From: CAZUMH01 sp964621645
GTDB lineage: Bacteria; Zhuqueibacterota; QNDG01; JAGLOF01
Assembly: GCA_964621645.1 (NCBI GenBank)
Contig: CAZUMH010000044.1
Location: forward strand, 1 to 23,901
DNA length: 23,901 nucleotides
Direction: 5' to 3'
The number at the start of each line of letters is the position of its first letter. The stretch's first letter is position 1. Positions 14,835 to 22,058 of the stretch are shown piece after piece. The position numbers and the translations under genes are program-made. The notes under the pieces are model-generated. The model saw only the letters and a list, made by a program, of their open reading frames with translations. It did not search any database and was not told the origin of the DNA.

Positions 14835-16184
14835 ATGCCCCAAAGACCTCATGTATTAATCATTGACGATGACAAAGCTCTCTGCGATATCCTCTCAGAT
14901 GTTATCAGCGGTGAAGGATTGGCAGTAACCACGACCGGGAATGGAAATGATGCCCTCCAATTGATGCAGGAAAACCGGTTTGCCGTGCTGCTTCTCGATC
15001 TTCTCCTTCCCGGCATGGACGGGCTCGAGGTGCTGGAAAAAGTCGTGCGGTTCTATCCGGAAGTGGTCGTCGTAATGATGTCCGGGCACGGAACGATTAA
15101 GAAAGCCATCGAAGCAACGCGGCTGGGAGCCTACGACTGGATTGAAAAACCGCTGAAACAGGAACGTCTTGTGATCGCCCTGCGCAACGCACTGGAAAAG
15201 AACCGCATCCTGCAGGGAAAAGACGTCCTTCTCGAAAAGGCCAAACAACGATATGCCATGATCGGTGTGAGCACGCCGATGAAGGAGATATTCCAGCTTA
15301 TCGACAAGGTCGCTCCCAGCAGGACGTCCATAATCATCAGCGGAGAGAGTGGTACGGGCAAGGAATTGGTGGCGCGGGCGATTCATATAAACAGTGACCG
15401 AAGCGGCGGTCCCTTCATCAAGGTGAACTGCGCAGCAGTGCCGGAGACTCTCGTCGAGAGTGAACTCTTCGGTCACGTCAAGGGTTCGTTTACCGGGGCC
15501 ATGCGGGACAAGCGGGGCAAGTTCCAGATGGCGGACGGGGGGACTCTTTTACTGGATGAAGTAGGGGACCTCTCTCCGGCCGCCCAGGCGAAAATCATGC
15601 GGGCGCTGGAGTCCGGTGAGGTGACCCGGGTGGGAACCGAGAAAGTGGAAGAGGTCGACATACGGCTGCTTACGGCCACCAATAAAGACCTGCGTGAGAT
15701 GGTGGACGCCGGCATCTTCCGGGAGGATCTGTATCACCGCATCAACGTGCTTGAGATCTTCCTGCCGCCGCTGCGCGAACGGCAGGAGGATATTATGCCG
15801 ATCCTTCAGTACTATCTCGAGTACTTCGCTGAAGAAAATAAACGTGAGCCGAAACGTCTGACCCCGGACGCGGAGGCGATGATTCTATCCCATAACTGGC
15901 CCTGCAACGTCCGGGAACTGAAGAACTTCGCTGAAAAGCTGGACATTCTGGTCAATGAGCAAATGGTAAGCAATCGCCAGGTGACGCAGATCCTCTTCAA
16001 TGAAAAAGCACCGGTGATGGAAAATCCGCATAAGACATTCAAAACAGCGAAGCTGGCCTTCGAACAGCACTTCCTCTTGCGAGCTCTGGAGGAGCACGAG
16101 TGGAACGTCACCCGCACCGCCGCTGATCTGGAGATGCCGCGTTCTCTTCTTTATAAAAAAATGAAGCGGTACGGACTCAAGTAA
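14835..16184 (+). CDS. NtrC-family sigma-54-dependent response regulator
   Basis: DNA-binding activator of sigma-54 RNA polymerase, 449 residues and full length. An N-terminal receiver domain (1-120) has acidic residues Asp11-13, phospho-acceptor Asp55 (VLLLDLLLPGMDG), a Ser/Thr switch in VMMSGHG and Lys in EKPL. The central AAA+ domain (about 143-370) has Walker A GESGTGKE (170-177), GSFTGA (217-222, the sigma-54-contact loop, with Ser for Ala) and Walker B LLLDEVGDL. The C-terminal Fis-type helix-turn-helix is NVTRTAADLEMPRSLLYKKMKRYGLK (in two helices). All elements for activity are intact. It is coupled to the upstream kinase with a 1-base gap. A candidate -24/-12 promoter 3 kb upstream, before the kinase gene, is a plausible target of its own. 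A strong hairpin follows the stop codon. Confidence 0.96.
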   Translation: MPQRPHVLIIDDDKALCDILSDVISGEGLAVTTTGNGNDALQLMQENRFAVLLLDLLLPGMDGLEVLEKVVRFYPEVVVVMMSGHGTIKKAIEATRLGAYDWIEKPLKQERLVIALRNALEKNRILQGKDVLLEKAKQRYAMIGVSTPMKEIFQLIDKVAPSRTSIIISGESGTGKELVARAIHINSDRSGGPFIKVNCAAVPETLVESELFGHVKGSFTGAMRDKRGKFQMADGGTLLLDEVGDLSPAAQAKIMRALESGEVTRVGTEKVEEVDIRLLTATNKDLREMVDAGIFREDLYHRINVLEIFLPPLRERQEDIMPILQYYLEYFAEENKREPKRLTPDAEAMILSHNWPCNVRELKNFAEKLDILVNEQMVSNRQVTQILFNEKAPVMENPHKTFKTAKLAFEQHFLLRALEEHEWNVTRTAADLEMPRSLLYKKMKRYGLK

Positions 16185-16191
16185 CTATGAA

Positions 16192-16231
16192 AAAAAGTGG
16201 ACAGCGTCCCGTTTCCAATTGTCCACTTTTT
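16192..16231. terminator. Terminator hairpin between converging operons, possibly bidirectional
   Basis: AAAAAGTGGACA (16192-16203) and TGTCCACTTTTT (16220-16231) form a perfect 12-bp stem with a 16-nt loop. The A and T tracts lie inside the symmetric arms, so the hairpin could stop transcription from either side. It starts 8 bases after the response regulator stop codon, and the minus-strand MFS gene converges on it. Confidence 0.8.
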
Positions 16232-16303
16232 GAGAATAAAATTCTTGCTGCGTGCCGTTTTTTCCCCTGATTTCACATTTCCCTGTTTTTTTTGAAAACT
16301 GAG

Positions 16304-16336
16304 GATACGACTGCCGCTCGTACCGGCACTAGTATC
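16304..16336 (-). terminator. Imperfect hairpin after the MFS gene
   Basis: GATACGACTGCCG (16304-16316) pairs with CGGCACTAGTATC (16324-16336) at 11 of 13 positions around a 7-nt loop. Read on the minus strand it is followed within a few bases by TTTTC, a weak U tract. It lies 30 bp past the MFS stop. Confidence 0.35.
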
Positions 16337-16365
16337 TTTGCCTGGTTTCGCAGCCCGAACTCAGC

Positions 16366-17595
16366 TCAGCCGCCGCTGTTTTCCTGTAACAGTTTTGATT
16401 CCTTGAGCTTCAGGCTGATGAGCAGGCTGAGGACCAAGAGTCCGATTAGAACGATTAAAGGCAGATTCATCGATCCTGTTACAGGGGATTTGAAGGCATC
16501 CATACCGAAAATAAATACTATTCCGGAAATCTGCCCCATGAGGATGAGCATCCCGTTGGACGTCCCTTCCGGGGCCGGATAGGCGATCTCGGCGCCGTAC
16601 TGAAAGCCGACCGGCCCGGCACTGAGAAGAAAGAGACCAAGGACAAAGGCGGAAACGAGCAAAAGGACGTATCCCGCAGCATAGGTGAGGCCCACCAGAC
16701 CGATGACGGCGCCGGCCAGGGCCAGTGCAATGAACGGAGCTCGTTTACGGTACCGGTCGGAGAGAGCGGGGATAATGATGGCGCCGATGATGCCGCCGAG
16801 AATCATCAAACCGCCGACGGTTCCGGCCTGGGTGATAGAGAATCCCCTCGGCCTGATGATGCCTTCGATCCAGGTGGTGACGCCATTGAATACTCCCAGA
16901 CCAATGAAAAAGATGACCATGAGGATGGCAAAGTCCTTCTTGCGAAGGATCTGTTTCAGGCCGTCGAAAACCAGGGAGCGCTCTTCCTGCTCCGGGGGGC
17001 AGGGGGGAGTGGGGGGGCGTTCCTTAACCAGAATAAAAAAGATTATGGTCACTGCCACGGAAAGAATGCCGTAGGTAACCAGCATACCGTCCAGGCCGGA
17101 TCGAAGCGTGAGCCAGGGAGTAATGGCAAGTCCTCCGAAAATGCCCAGGTATATCGCCAGGGTTCCCAGGCCCGAGGCGGTGGCCCGTTCCTGAAGGGGG
17201 AACCAGCGCGCCGCGACTTTTGTAATGGCATTGAGGATAAACGGCTGCCCCACGGCGATGCCTATCTGGGCGATGAGCACCAGATTGTAATTCGAAGCCC
17301 AGAGACCTCTCAGCATGCCGAAAATACCCATCAATACCGTGCCGATTCCCACAGCGACGCGGATACCGTAGGTATCGATGAACCAGGAAGCCGGGATTGA
17401 GACGAGAATATAGACGATCATAAAACTCATAGAGAGCAGCCCGATACTGAGATCCGAGACACCGTAGTATGAAGCCGCGCTGCCGCAGACGGGTGCGAAG
17501 GTGATCCAGAGAAGCTGGTTTACGGCAACCACCAGCATAAATGCCGGCAGTACGATCCAGCGGTAGGCATAGACTTTAAACGTGTTCTCTCCCAT
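16366..17595 (-). CDS. MFS transporter, FLVCR-like
   Basis: Inner-membrane transporter of 409 residues with about twelve hydrophobic helices. The order of motifs resembles the FLVCR branch of the major facilitator superfamily: an N-terminal YRWIVLPAFMLVVAVNQLLW, then LLSMSFMIVYILVSIPASWFIDTYGIR at TM2-3, and the strongly conserved segment GQPFILNAITKVAARWFP-QERATASGLGTL. Animal FLVCRs have been linked to heme and choline/ethanolamine transport; no substrate can be assigned here. The ATG has a strong SD (AGGAGGAG, 7 bases upstream on the minus strand). It follows the secreted unknown protein by 43 bp, so the two are probably cotranscribed. It converges on the sigma-54 response regulator. Confidence 0.85.
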   Translation of the reverse strand: MGENTFKVYAYRWIVLPAFMLVVAVNQLLWITFAPVCGSAASYYGVSDLSIGLLSMSFMIVYILVSIPASWFIDTYGIRVAVGIGTVLMGIFGMLRGLWASNYNLVLIAQIGIAVGQPFILNAITKVAARWFPLQERATASGLGTLAIYLGIFGGLAITPWLTLRSGLDGMLVTYGILSVAVTIIFFILVKERPPTPPCPPEQEERSLVFDGLKQILRKKDFAILMVIFFIGLGVFNGVTTWIEGIIRPRGFSITQAGTVGGLMILGGIIGAIIIPALSDRYRKRAPFIALALAGAVIGLVGLTYAAGYVLLLVSAFVLGLFLLSAGPVGFQYGAEIAYPAPEGTSNGMLILMGQISGIVFIFGMDAFKSPVTGSMNLPLIVLIGLLVLSLLISLKLKESKLLQENSGG

Positions 17596-17638
17596 GAGAT
17601 AGCTCCTCCTGTCCGATGTGTTTTAATTCTCTGCTCAG

Positions 17639-18367
17639 TTAAAAAGCGATGCTTAAGCGCACTCCGCCGGGATAAAGACCGACAAAGCAGGTATATCTCT
17701 GCTGGCTTAGTCCCGGCTTTTCTCCAGCCTGATATTTATTTAAATAATTCTCGTAGTCCTTTATGGCTCTTGTCGGCTGTGTGAATATTTGAATTTCAGT
17801 AACAAGTGTATTCAGGGCAGCATTGGCCAGCCCCTCCCAAACGCTTCTTTTAAAACCCAGCCAGACGACTAATCCGCCGCCGAGATTGACGGCGGCCGTC
17901 AGGGCGTGAGTCTTCCAGGATCTGCCGTTTTTCTCTCTGAGAGCGCTGCGCCGCAGAAGATCTTCCGCCTGGATCAATTTCAGCCTGCGTTCTTCCGGAG
18001 TATTTTCCGGCATTTTATCCAGTCGATCGGGAGCATAGCCGGGGACCATGGGATCGATGAGCTGCCCGACTGCTCCCAGTAAAGTGGTCGCCGCGCCCAG
18101 AGCCATATCCTGTTTGGTATGTTTTTCATCACTGGTACCATATACTGCCATCTGTCCCGCGGTGGCCGAGCTGTATCCGATCAGCCAGCCGTACCACCAT
18201 AATTCGGCGTTATGTTCACCCCGCTCCAGTACCCGCTCGATATAACTCAGCCGCTCCTTGATTTGTTCGTCCGGCAGCTGCGCGGCGGTCTGCTGGGCCA
18301 CGATCCTGCCGGTATATAAAAGGAAAGAGAAAAAAAGGAGAAGGATACAATATCCAGTCGTTTTCAC
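17639..18367 (-). CDS. Secreted protein of unknown function, possibly outer-membrane associated
   Basis: I do not recognise this 242-residue protein. Its GTG start follows GGAG by about 7 bases. The N-terminus is a signal peptide (MKTTGYC, a hydrophobic core, then GRIVAQQ with likely cleavage near residue 24). The mature part has an amphipathic helical start (QLPDEQIKERLSYIERVLERG) and then three weakly hydrophobic, glycine/alanine-rich stretches (WWYGWLIGYSSATAG; MALGAATTLLGAVGQLIDP; AVNLGGGLVVWLGFKRSVWEGL). Between them is a charged helix (TPEERRLKLIQAEDLLRRSA). The final residues (GLYPGGVRLSIAF) end in Phe after an alternating strand, like the C-terminal strand of outer-membrane proteins. 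It is the first gene of a likely two-gene operon with the MFS transporter, 43 bp downstream. An envelope accessory role to that transporter is conceivable but unproven. Confidence 0.75.
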   Translation of the reverse strand: MKTTGYCILLLFFSFLLYTGRIVAQQTAAQLPDEQIKERLSYIERVLERGEHNAELWWYGWLIGYSSATAGQMAVYGTSDEKHTKQDMALGAATTLLGAVGQLIDPMVPGYAPDRLDKMPENTPEERRLKLIQAEDLLRRSALREKNGRSWKTHALTAAVNLGGGLVVWLGFKRSVWEGLANAALNTLVTEIQIFTQPTRAIKDYENYLNKYQAGEKPGLSQQRYTCFVGLYPGGVRLSIAF

Positions 18368-18785
18368 CGGTCGCTCCGATCATGTTAAATAAATAAGGAT
18401 GCCAGTAAATCTGCGGTTCACTTACTGTCACGAAATTCTCAACGGTTCCTCTTGTCAGGAGAATGATCCGATGAGAGGATCGTAACAAAGCGTGTCCGTT
18501 TTAGTAAAACTACCGGCGGAGCCGGTACGTCGAACTGCTTGACAGCAGAAAGTACTGTCAGGATTAAAATAATCTTCCTGGAAGGCGCTGAAAAACACAG
18601 AGAAGTATCTGTGAGTCAATTGTAAAAGTAATACATACAATTTTTGAATGCAAGCGGCATGTTACATTTTTCAGTTTTTACCAAATATCACCGGACGAAT
18701 TCGATGTTCTCCGGCCATCCGGCAATCTGTCCAGGAAAATATAAAATCAGCATGTTGGACCTGGGAGAAAGACAGTTTTACATTC
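18368..18785. other. Divergent intergenic region rich in short perfect inverted repeats
   Basis: No supportable gene lies between the minus-strand unknown gene and aspS. From 18465 to 18642 there is a chain of inverted repeats: GATCC/GGATC (18465-18481), GTTTTA/TAAAAC (18498-18510), TACCGGC/GCCGGTA (18511-18527), TGACAG/CTGTCA (18540-18560), GATTA/TAATC (18562-18574), CTTCC/GGAAG (18574-18584), CACAGA/TCTGTG (18596-18613) and AATTGTA/TACAATT (18618-18642). On the minus strand the CACAGA hairpin is followed by TTTTT, and the TACCGGC hairpin by GTTTT. On the plus strand the AATTGTA hairpin runs into TTTTT. It may be a structured leader of the minus-strand operon or a cluster of protein sites. 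From 18661 to 18785 I see only AT-rich sequence. Confidence 0.5.
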
Positions 18786-18814
18786 TTGCATATTACATTT
18801 CAACTTAGTATCTT
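18786..18814 (+). promoter_or_regulatory. Candidate sigma-70-type promoter of aspS
   Basis: TTGCAT (18786-18791), a 17-bp spacer and TATCTT (18809-18814) lie 44 bp before the aspS start. The TTCTTGCAT around the -35 is the same 9-mer as that at 1383-1391 before mlaD. Confidence 0.45.
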
Positions 18815-18858
18815 GTGACGAGATGATGACATGCCATTATTCCTAAGGGGAGATCATT

Positions 18859-20643
18859 TTGTCCGAAGCAAGAAGCTGGAGCAGAACCCATACCTGCGGA
18901 GATCTGGGAGAAGATACCATTGGCGAGAAAGTCGTCCTGAACGGGTGGGTGAGGAGCAACCGGGACCTGGGGGGAGTTATCTTCGTTGATGTGCGGGACC
19001 GGTATGGCATTGTGCAGATCGTCTTTCGCCCCGAGCTGGGGCAGGAGGTGATCCGCCGCGCTTCCCAGCTCAGGATCGAGTCGGTAATTGCTGTACGGGG
19101 GACCGTCAAAGCAAGGCCTGAGGATATGATCAGAAAGGATCTGGCCAGCGGCGCCGTGGAAGTGGAAGCAGAGGAGCTGGAGGTCTTTAACAATTGCCGG
19201 GAACTGCCCTTCCCTATTCGGGATGAAGAGAGCGCTTCGGATGAAACCAGGTTGATATATCGTTTTCTCGACCTGCGCCGCCCCCGCATGCAGAAAAATC
19301 TGTTCCTGCGCCACCGGGCCGCCCAGACGGTGCGATCCTATTTCGATGAACATGATTTTGTAGAGATAGAAACGCCCGTGCTCATGAAGAGCACACCCGA
19401 GGGTGCCCGGGACTACCTCGTCCCAAGCCGTATCCATAAAGGCAAATTTTATGCTCTGCCCCAGTCCCCCCAGACGTACAAACAGCTCCTGATGATTTCG
19501 GGATTCGACCGTTATTTCCAGATTGTCAAGTGTTTCAGGGATGAAGATCTTCGGGCCGACCGGCAGCCGGAGTTCACCCAGATCGATATTGAGATGTCCT
19601 TTATCAGGGAAGAGGATATCATCAGCATATCAGAGGGTCTAATGGCACGGCTCTTCCGGGAAGTGCTCGATCGTGAGCTTACGATACCGTTTCCCCAGCT
19701 GGACTATGATGACGCCATGCTGCGCTACGGCACAGACAGTCCGGACCTGCGGTTTGGGCTGGAGATCGGAGATGTCAGTGACCTGGCGGCCGAGTCCGGA
19801 TTCAAGATATTCGATGATACTGTCGAACATGGAGGCACGGTGCGCGGCCTTCGCTTGCCCGGAGGAGCGCCCCTTTCCCGCAAACAGGTTGACGACCTTA
19901 CCGAGAGTCTGAAGCCCTACGGTGCCAAAGGATTGGTGGTGATCCAGCTTAAAGATGAAGAAATAACCAGTCCCATAGCCAAATTTCTCAAGCCGGGCCT
20001 CATGGAGGCGTTGCTGGACCGTTTCCAGGCGGTGAAAGGGGATGTCATTTTTCTGGTGGCGGACAGCGCGGCCGTATGTGCCGCCTCACTGGGATATCTG
20101 CGCAAGAAACTGGCGGTGGAAAGAGGATTGATACAGAAAGCCGATTTTTCCCCATTATGGGTGAGGAACTTCCCCCTGCTGGAATGGGACGAAGAGGATG
20201 ATCGTTATGCGGCCATGCACCATCCCTTTACCTCCCCCCGGCCTGAGGATCTTGCTTATCTGGAATCCGATCCCGGTGCGGTGAAGGCCCGTGCTTATGA
20301 TCTGGTGCTCAATGGTGTCGAGATTGCAGGCGGCAGTATCCGTAACCACAGCCGTTCGGTTCAGGAAAGACTTTTCACTGTGCTGGGCATTGATGAGGCA
20401 ACAGCGGGAAAAAAGTTCGGGTTCCTGCTGAAGGCTCTTGAGTTCGGCGCTCCTCCTCACGGCGGCATTGCCTTCGGATTCGACCGGCTGGTAGCGATGC
20501 TGGCGGGGGAGTCATCCATCCGTGAAGTGATCGCATTTCCCAAGACTACCAGCGCCCTCTCACTCATGGATGGTGCCCCGTCCGAAGTGGGGATAACGCA
20601 GCTGGAGGAGCTCGGTCTGCAAGTGAAAGACGCAAAGACGTAA
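18859..20643 (+). CDS. aspS: Aspartyl-tRNA synthetase, bacterial type
   Basis: Class II synthetase charging tRNA-Asp, cytosolic, 594 residues against about 590 for E. coli AspRS. Seen in order: the N-terminal OB-fold anticodon-binding domain (THTCGDLGEDTIGEKVVLNGWV; residues about 10-105), motif 1 region (RFLDLRRPRMQKNL), the flipping-loop segment QSPQTYKQLLM, motif 2 FRDEDLRADRQPEFTQID, the bacterial GAD insertion (about 290-420), and motif 3 GIAFGFDRLVAML. In the aspartate-pocket stretch the usual GGGSIRI reads IAGGSIRNH, a small variation. The start is TTG at 18859 with AAGGGGAG 6-13 bases upstream; the in-frame ATG at 18823 is closed by a TAA before it reaches this frame, so TTG is the only good start. 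I cannot tell from sequence alone whether it is discriminating or also charges tRNA-Asn. Confidence 0.97.
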   Translation: MSEARSWSRTHTCGDLGEDTIGEKVVLNGWVRSNRDLGGVIFVDVRDRYGIVQIVFRPELGQEVIRRASQLRIESVIAVRGTVKARPEDMIRKDLASGAVEVEAEELEVFNNCRELPFPIRDEESASDETRLIYRFLDLRRPRMQKNLFLRHRAAQTVRSYFDEHDFVEIETPVLMKSTPEGARDYLVPSRIHKGKFYALPQSPQTYKQLLMISGFDRYFQIVKCFRDEDLRADRQPEFTQIDIEMSFIREEDIISISEGLMARLFREVLDRELTIPFPQLDYDDAMLRYGTDSPDLRFGLEIGDVSDLAAESGFKIFDDTVEHGGTVRGLRLPGGAPLSRKQVDDLTESLKPYGAKGLVVIQLKDEEITSPIAKFLKPGLMEALLDRFQAVKGDVIFLVADSAAVCAASLGYLRKKLAVERGLIQKADFSPLWVRNFPLLEWDEEDDRYAAMHHPFTSPRPEDLAYLESDPGAVKARAYDLVLNGVEIAGGSIRNHSRSVQERLFTVLGIDEATAGKKFGFLLKALEFGAPPHGGIAFGFDRLVAMLAGESSIREVIAFPKTTSALSLMDGAPSEVGITQLEELGLQVKDAKT

Positions 20644-20696
20644 ATTTATCCGCCACAATTTGCAGAATTATCAATATGCTATTTCGGTTTTTTCTC

Positions 20697-20725
20697 TTGA
20701 CAATGAAGGGAAATTTTGCTATACT
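20697..20725 (+). promoter_or_regulatory. Strong sigma-70-type promoter before the lipoprotein gene
   Basis: TTGACA (20697-20702, perfect), a 17-bp spacer and TATACT (20720-20725, one mismatch from TATAAT) lie 51 bp before the ATG. This is the best consensus promoter in the window and suggests high expression of the lipoprotein-LysM pair. Confidence 0.85.
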
Positions 20726-20776
20726 TTTCATTGGGAATTAAGATTTTGTAATTCACAGTAAAAGGAGGTGTTGGGA

Positions 20777-21043
20777 ATGAGAGAAGGTGTACGGAAAACT
20801 CTAGTGGTCTTTTGTGCGCTGTTTATACTGGCGGTCTTTGTGTTGTCCGGGTGTACCCGGTACGCCAATGAAGACCAGTTGCAGGCACTAGATGAGACCA
20901 AGGCGGCAGCGATGTCCGCGGAAGACAAGGCGGCACAGCTCGAGAAGGATAAAGCCGCTCTCGAGGCCAAGCTCGCCCAGAAGCAGGACGAACTGAAGAA
21001 AGTCCAACAAGAGAAAGAGAAAATTCAGGCCAAAGTCCAGTAA
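20777..21043 (+). CDS. Small coiled-coil lipoprotein (Lpp-like in layout)
   Basis: An 88-residue lipoprotein. The ATG at 20777 is chosen over the in-frame GTG at 20768 because AGGAGGT (20763-20769) sits 7 bases upstream of the ATG and overlaps the GTG. The signal peptide has basic residues (REGVRK), a hydrophobic run and lipobox LSGC with Cys26. The mature protein is about 60 residues, almost entirely a charged helix rich in Ala, Lys, Glu and Gln (AAAMSAEDKAAQLEKDKAAL onward to KIQAKVQ), with heptad-like Leu/Ala spacing, so a coiled-coil oligomer is expected. Size and layout recall murein lipoprotein, but the C-terminus is Gln rather than the Lys that E. coli Lpp uses for covalent peptidoglycan linkage. 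It is 42 bp upstream of a LysM protein that can bind peptidoglycan. Probable role: abundant outer-membrane/periplasm structural protein; this is inference. Confidence 0.85.
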   Translation: MREGVRKTLVVFCALFILAVFVLSGCTRYANEDQLQALDETKAAAMSAEDKAAQLEKDKAALEAKLAQKQDELKKVQQEKEKIQAKVQ

Positions 21044-21085
21044 TGTACGCTGGAAATGGACTGAATAACCAAGGAGGAGACAAGA

Positions 21086-21940
21086 ATGAAAATGAACGGT
21101 AAGGTAGTCCAGCTTTTCGCGCTGGTTTCTGTTCTGCTCCTGCTGCTGAGTGCCACGAGCTTCGCCCAGGAAGAGAGAAAGATAAAGATGGACGAGTACA
21201 AGGTACAGTTGGCGGATTGGCAGGCCAGAGAACAGGCTGCCCAGCAAAAGATCGATGGTCTTGAAGCTGATAACAGCGATTTGAACAACCAGATTGATGA
21301 CACCCAGGCGGAAATCGACGCCACCTGGAAAGAAATTTACGATCTTCTCGGTACTGATGTGGCCGGAGTAGATGCGTATAGAGGGGAATTAAAGTCCATT
21401 GGTGAAGGACTTGATGGACTGTCGGCCCTCACTCCCGAAGATCTTTTCAGAAGACAGGATGAGCTGGACAAATTAAAAGCACGCCTGTCTACTGCTAAAG
21501 AAAGCAATCTTTCTTACTTGACGGAGATGGAAAATGAAATTGCCACGCTGGACGGCAAAATCGCCGCGCTGGAAGCCAGCATGCCGGCGAACATCTTTGA
21601 TCAGTACAACGTAATGAACGGTGACAACCTCTGGAAAATTGCGAAGAAACCCGATATTTATGACAATCCACTGCAGTGGATCCGGATTTATAACGTTAAC
21701 AAGGATATGATTAAAGATCCCAACCTTATTTTTCCGGATCAGATTTTCAATATCGCACGTGGTGTGGCAAAGAATGAGTACCTGGTAGGAAAGGGTGATT
21801 TCCTCTTCAAGATCGCGGGCATGGCAAAGGTCTTCAACGATCCGACCAAATGGACCAAGCTCTATGATGCGAACAAGGATATCATCGCCGATCCCAGCAT
21901 GATTTATCCGTTCCAGGTGCTTTCCATTCCCAAGGAGTAG
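21086..21940 (+). CDS. Secreted coiled-coil protein with two C-terminal LysM-like domains
   Basis: A 284-residue periplasmic protein. The signal peptide (MKMNGK, hydrophobic run, SFA then Gln28) has likely cleavage after Ala27. Residues about 30-170 are predominantly charged helix with coiled-coil character (AREQAAQQKIDGLEADNSDL; MENEIATLDGKIAALEAS). Two LysM-like repeats follow. The first starts YNVMNGDNLWKIAKKPDIY (about residue 173) and ends IKDPNLIFPDQIFNI. The second starts YLVGKGDFLFKIAGMAKVF (about residue 230) and ends IADPSMIYPFQVLSIPKE. Each contains the NP.QW.xIYxxNKDxI type of extension between the two helices, longer than in minimal LysM. LysM binds peptidoglycan glycan chains, so this is likely a cell-wall tether or scaffold. 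AAGGAGGAG lies 6 bases before the ATG. It is cotranscribed with the upstream lipoprotein and followed by a terminator. Confidence 0.9.
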   Translation: MKMNGKVVQLFALVSVLLLLLSATSFAQEERKIKMDEYKVQLADWQAREQAAQQKIDGLEADNSDLNNQIDDTQAEIDATWKEIYDLLGTDVAGVDAYRGELKSIGEGLDGLSALTPEDLFRRQDELDKLKARLSTAKESNLSYLTEMENEIATLDGKIAALEASMPANIFDQYNVMNGDNLWKIAKKPDIYDNPLQWIRIYNVNKDMIKDPNLIFPDQIFNIARGVAKNEYLVGKGDFLFKIAGMAKVFNDPTKWTKLYDANKDIIADPSMIYPFQVLSIPKE

Positions 21941-22004
21941 TATTTTTTGAATATCGTTCCGCTTTGTGGAACAGCTGAGTTTCATGATTTTTTAATATGG
22001 TACG

Positions 22005-22054
22005 GGAGGCTCTCCCACCCACACTGAGTGGAGAGGGAGGGCCTTCTTTTTTTT
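22005..22054 (+). terminator. Rho-independent terminator between the LysM gene and phoH
   Basis: GGCTCTCCC (22008-22016) pairs with GGGAGGGCC (22035-22043) in a 9-bp stem with one G-U pair, extendable at the base. An inner CCA/TGG helix caps it, and a T-rich tail (TTC then eight T, 22047-22054) follows. It ends 4 bases before the phoH ATG. Confidence 0.88.
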
Positions 22055-22058
22055 CACG

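Noticed and set aside
18376..18420. TGGCAT-type motif on the minus strand upstream of the unknown secreted protein as a second sigma-54 site
   Set aside because: The -24 half is acceptable but the -12 half reads TTTAT with no G, so it fails the essential GC element.
18216..18488. 90-codon minus frame overlapping the unknown secreted protein start
   Set aside because: A different frame from the signal-peptide-bearing one, with no SD and no features; the GTG start at 18367 explains the region better.
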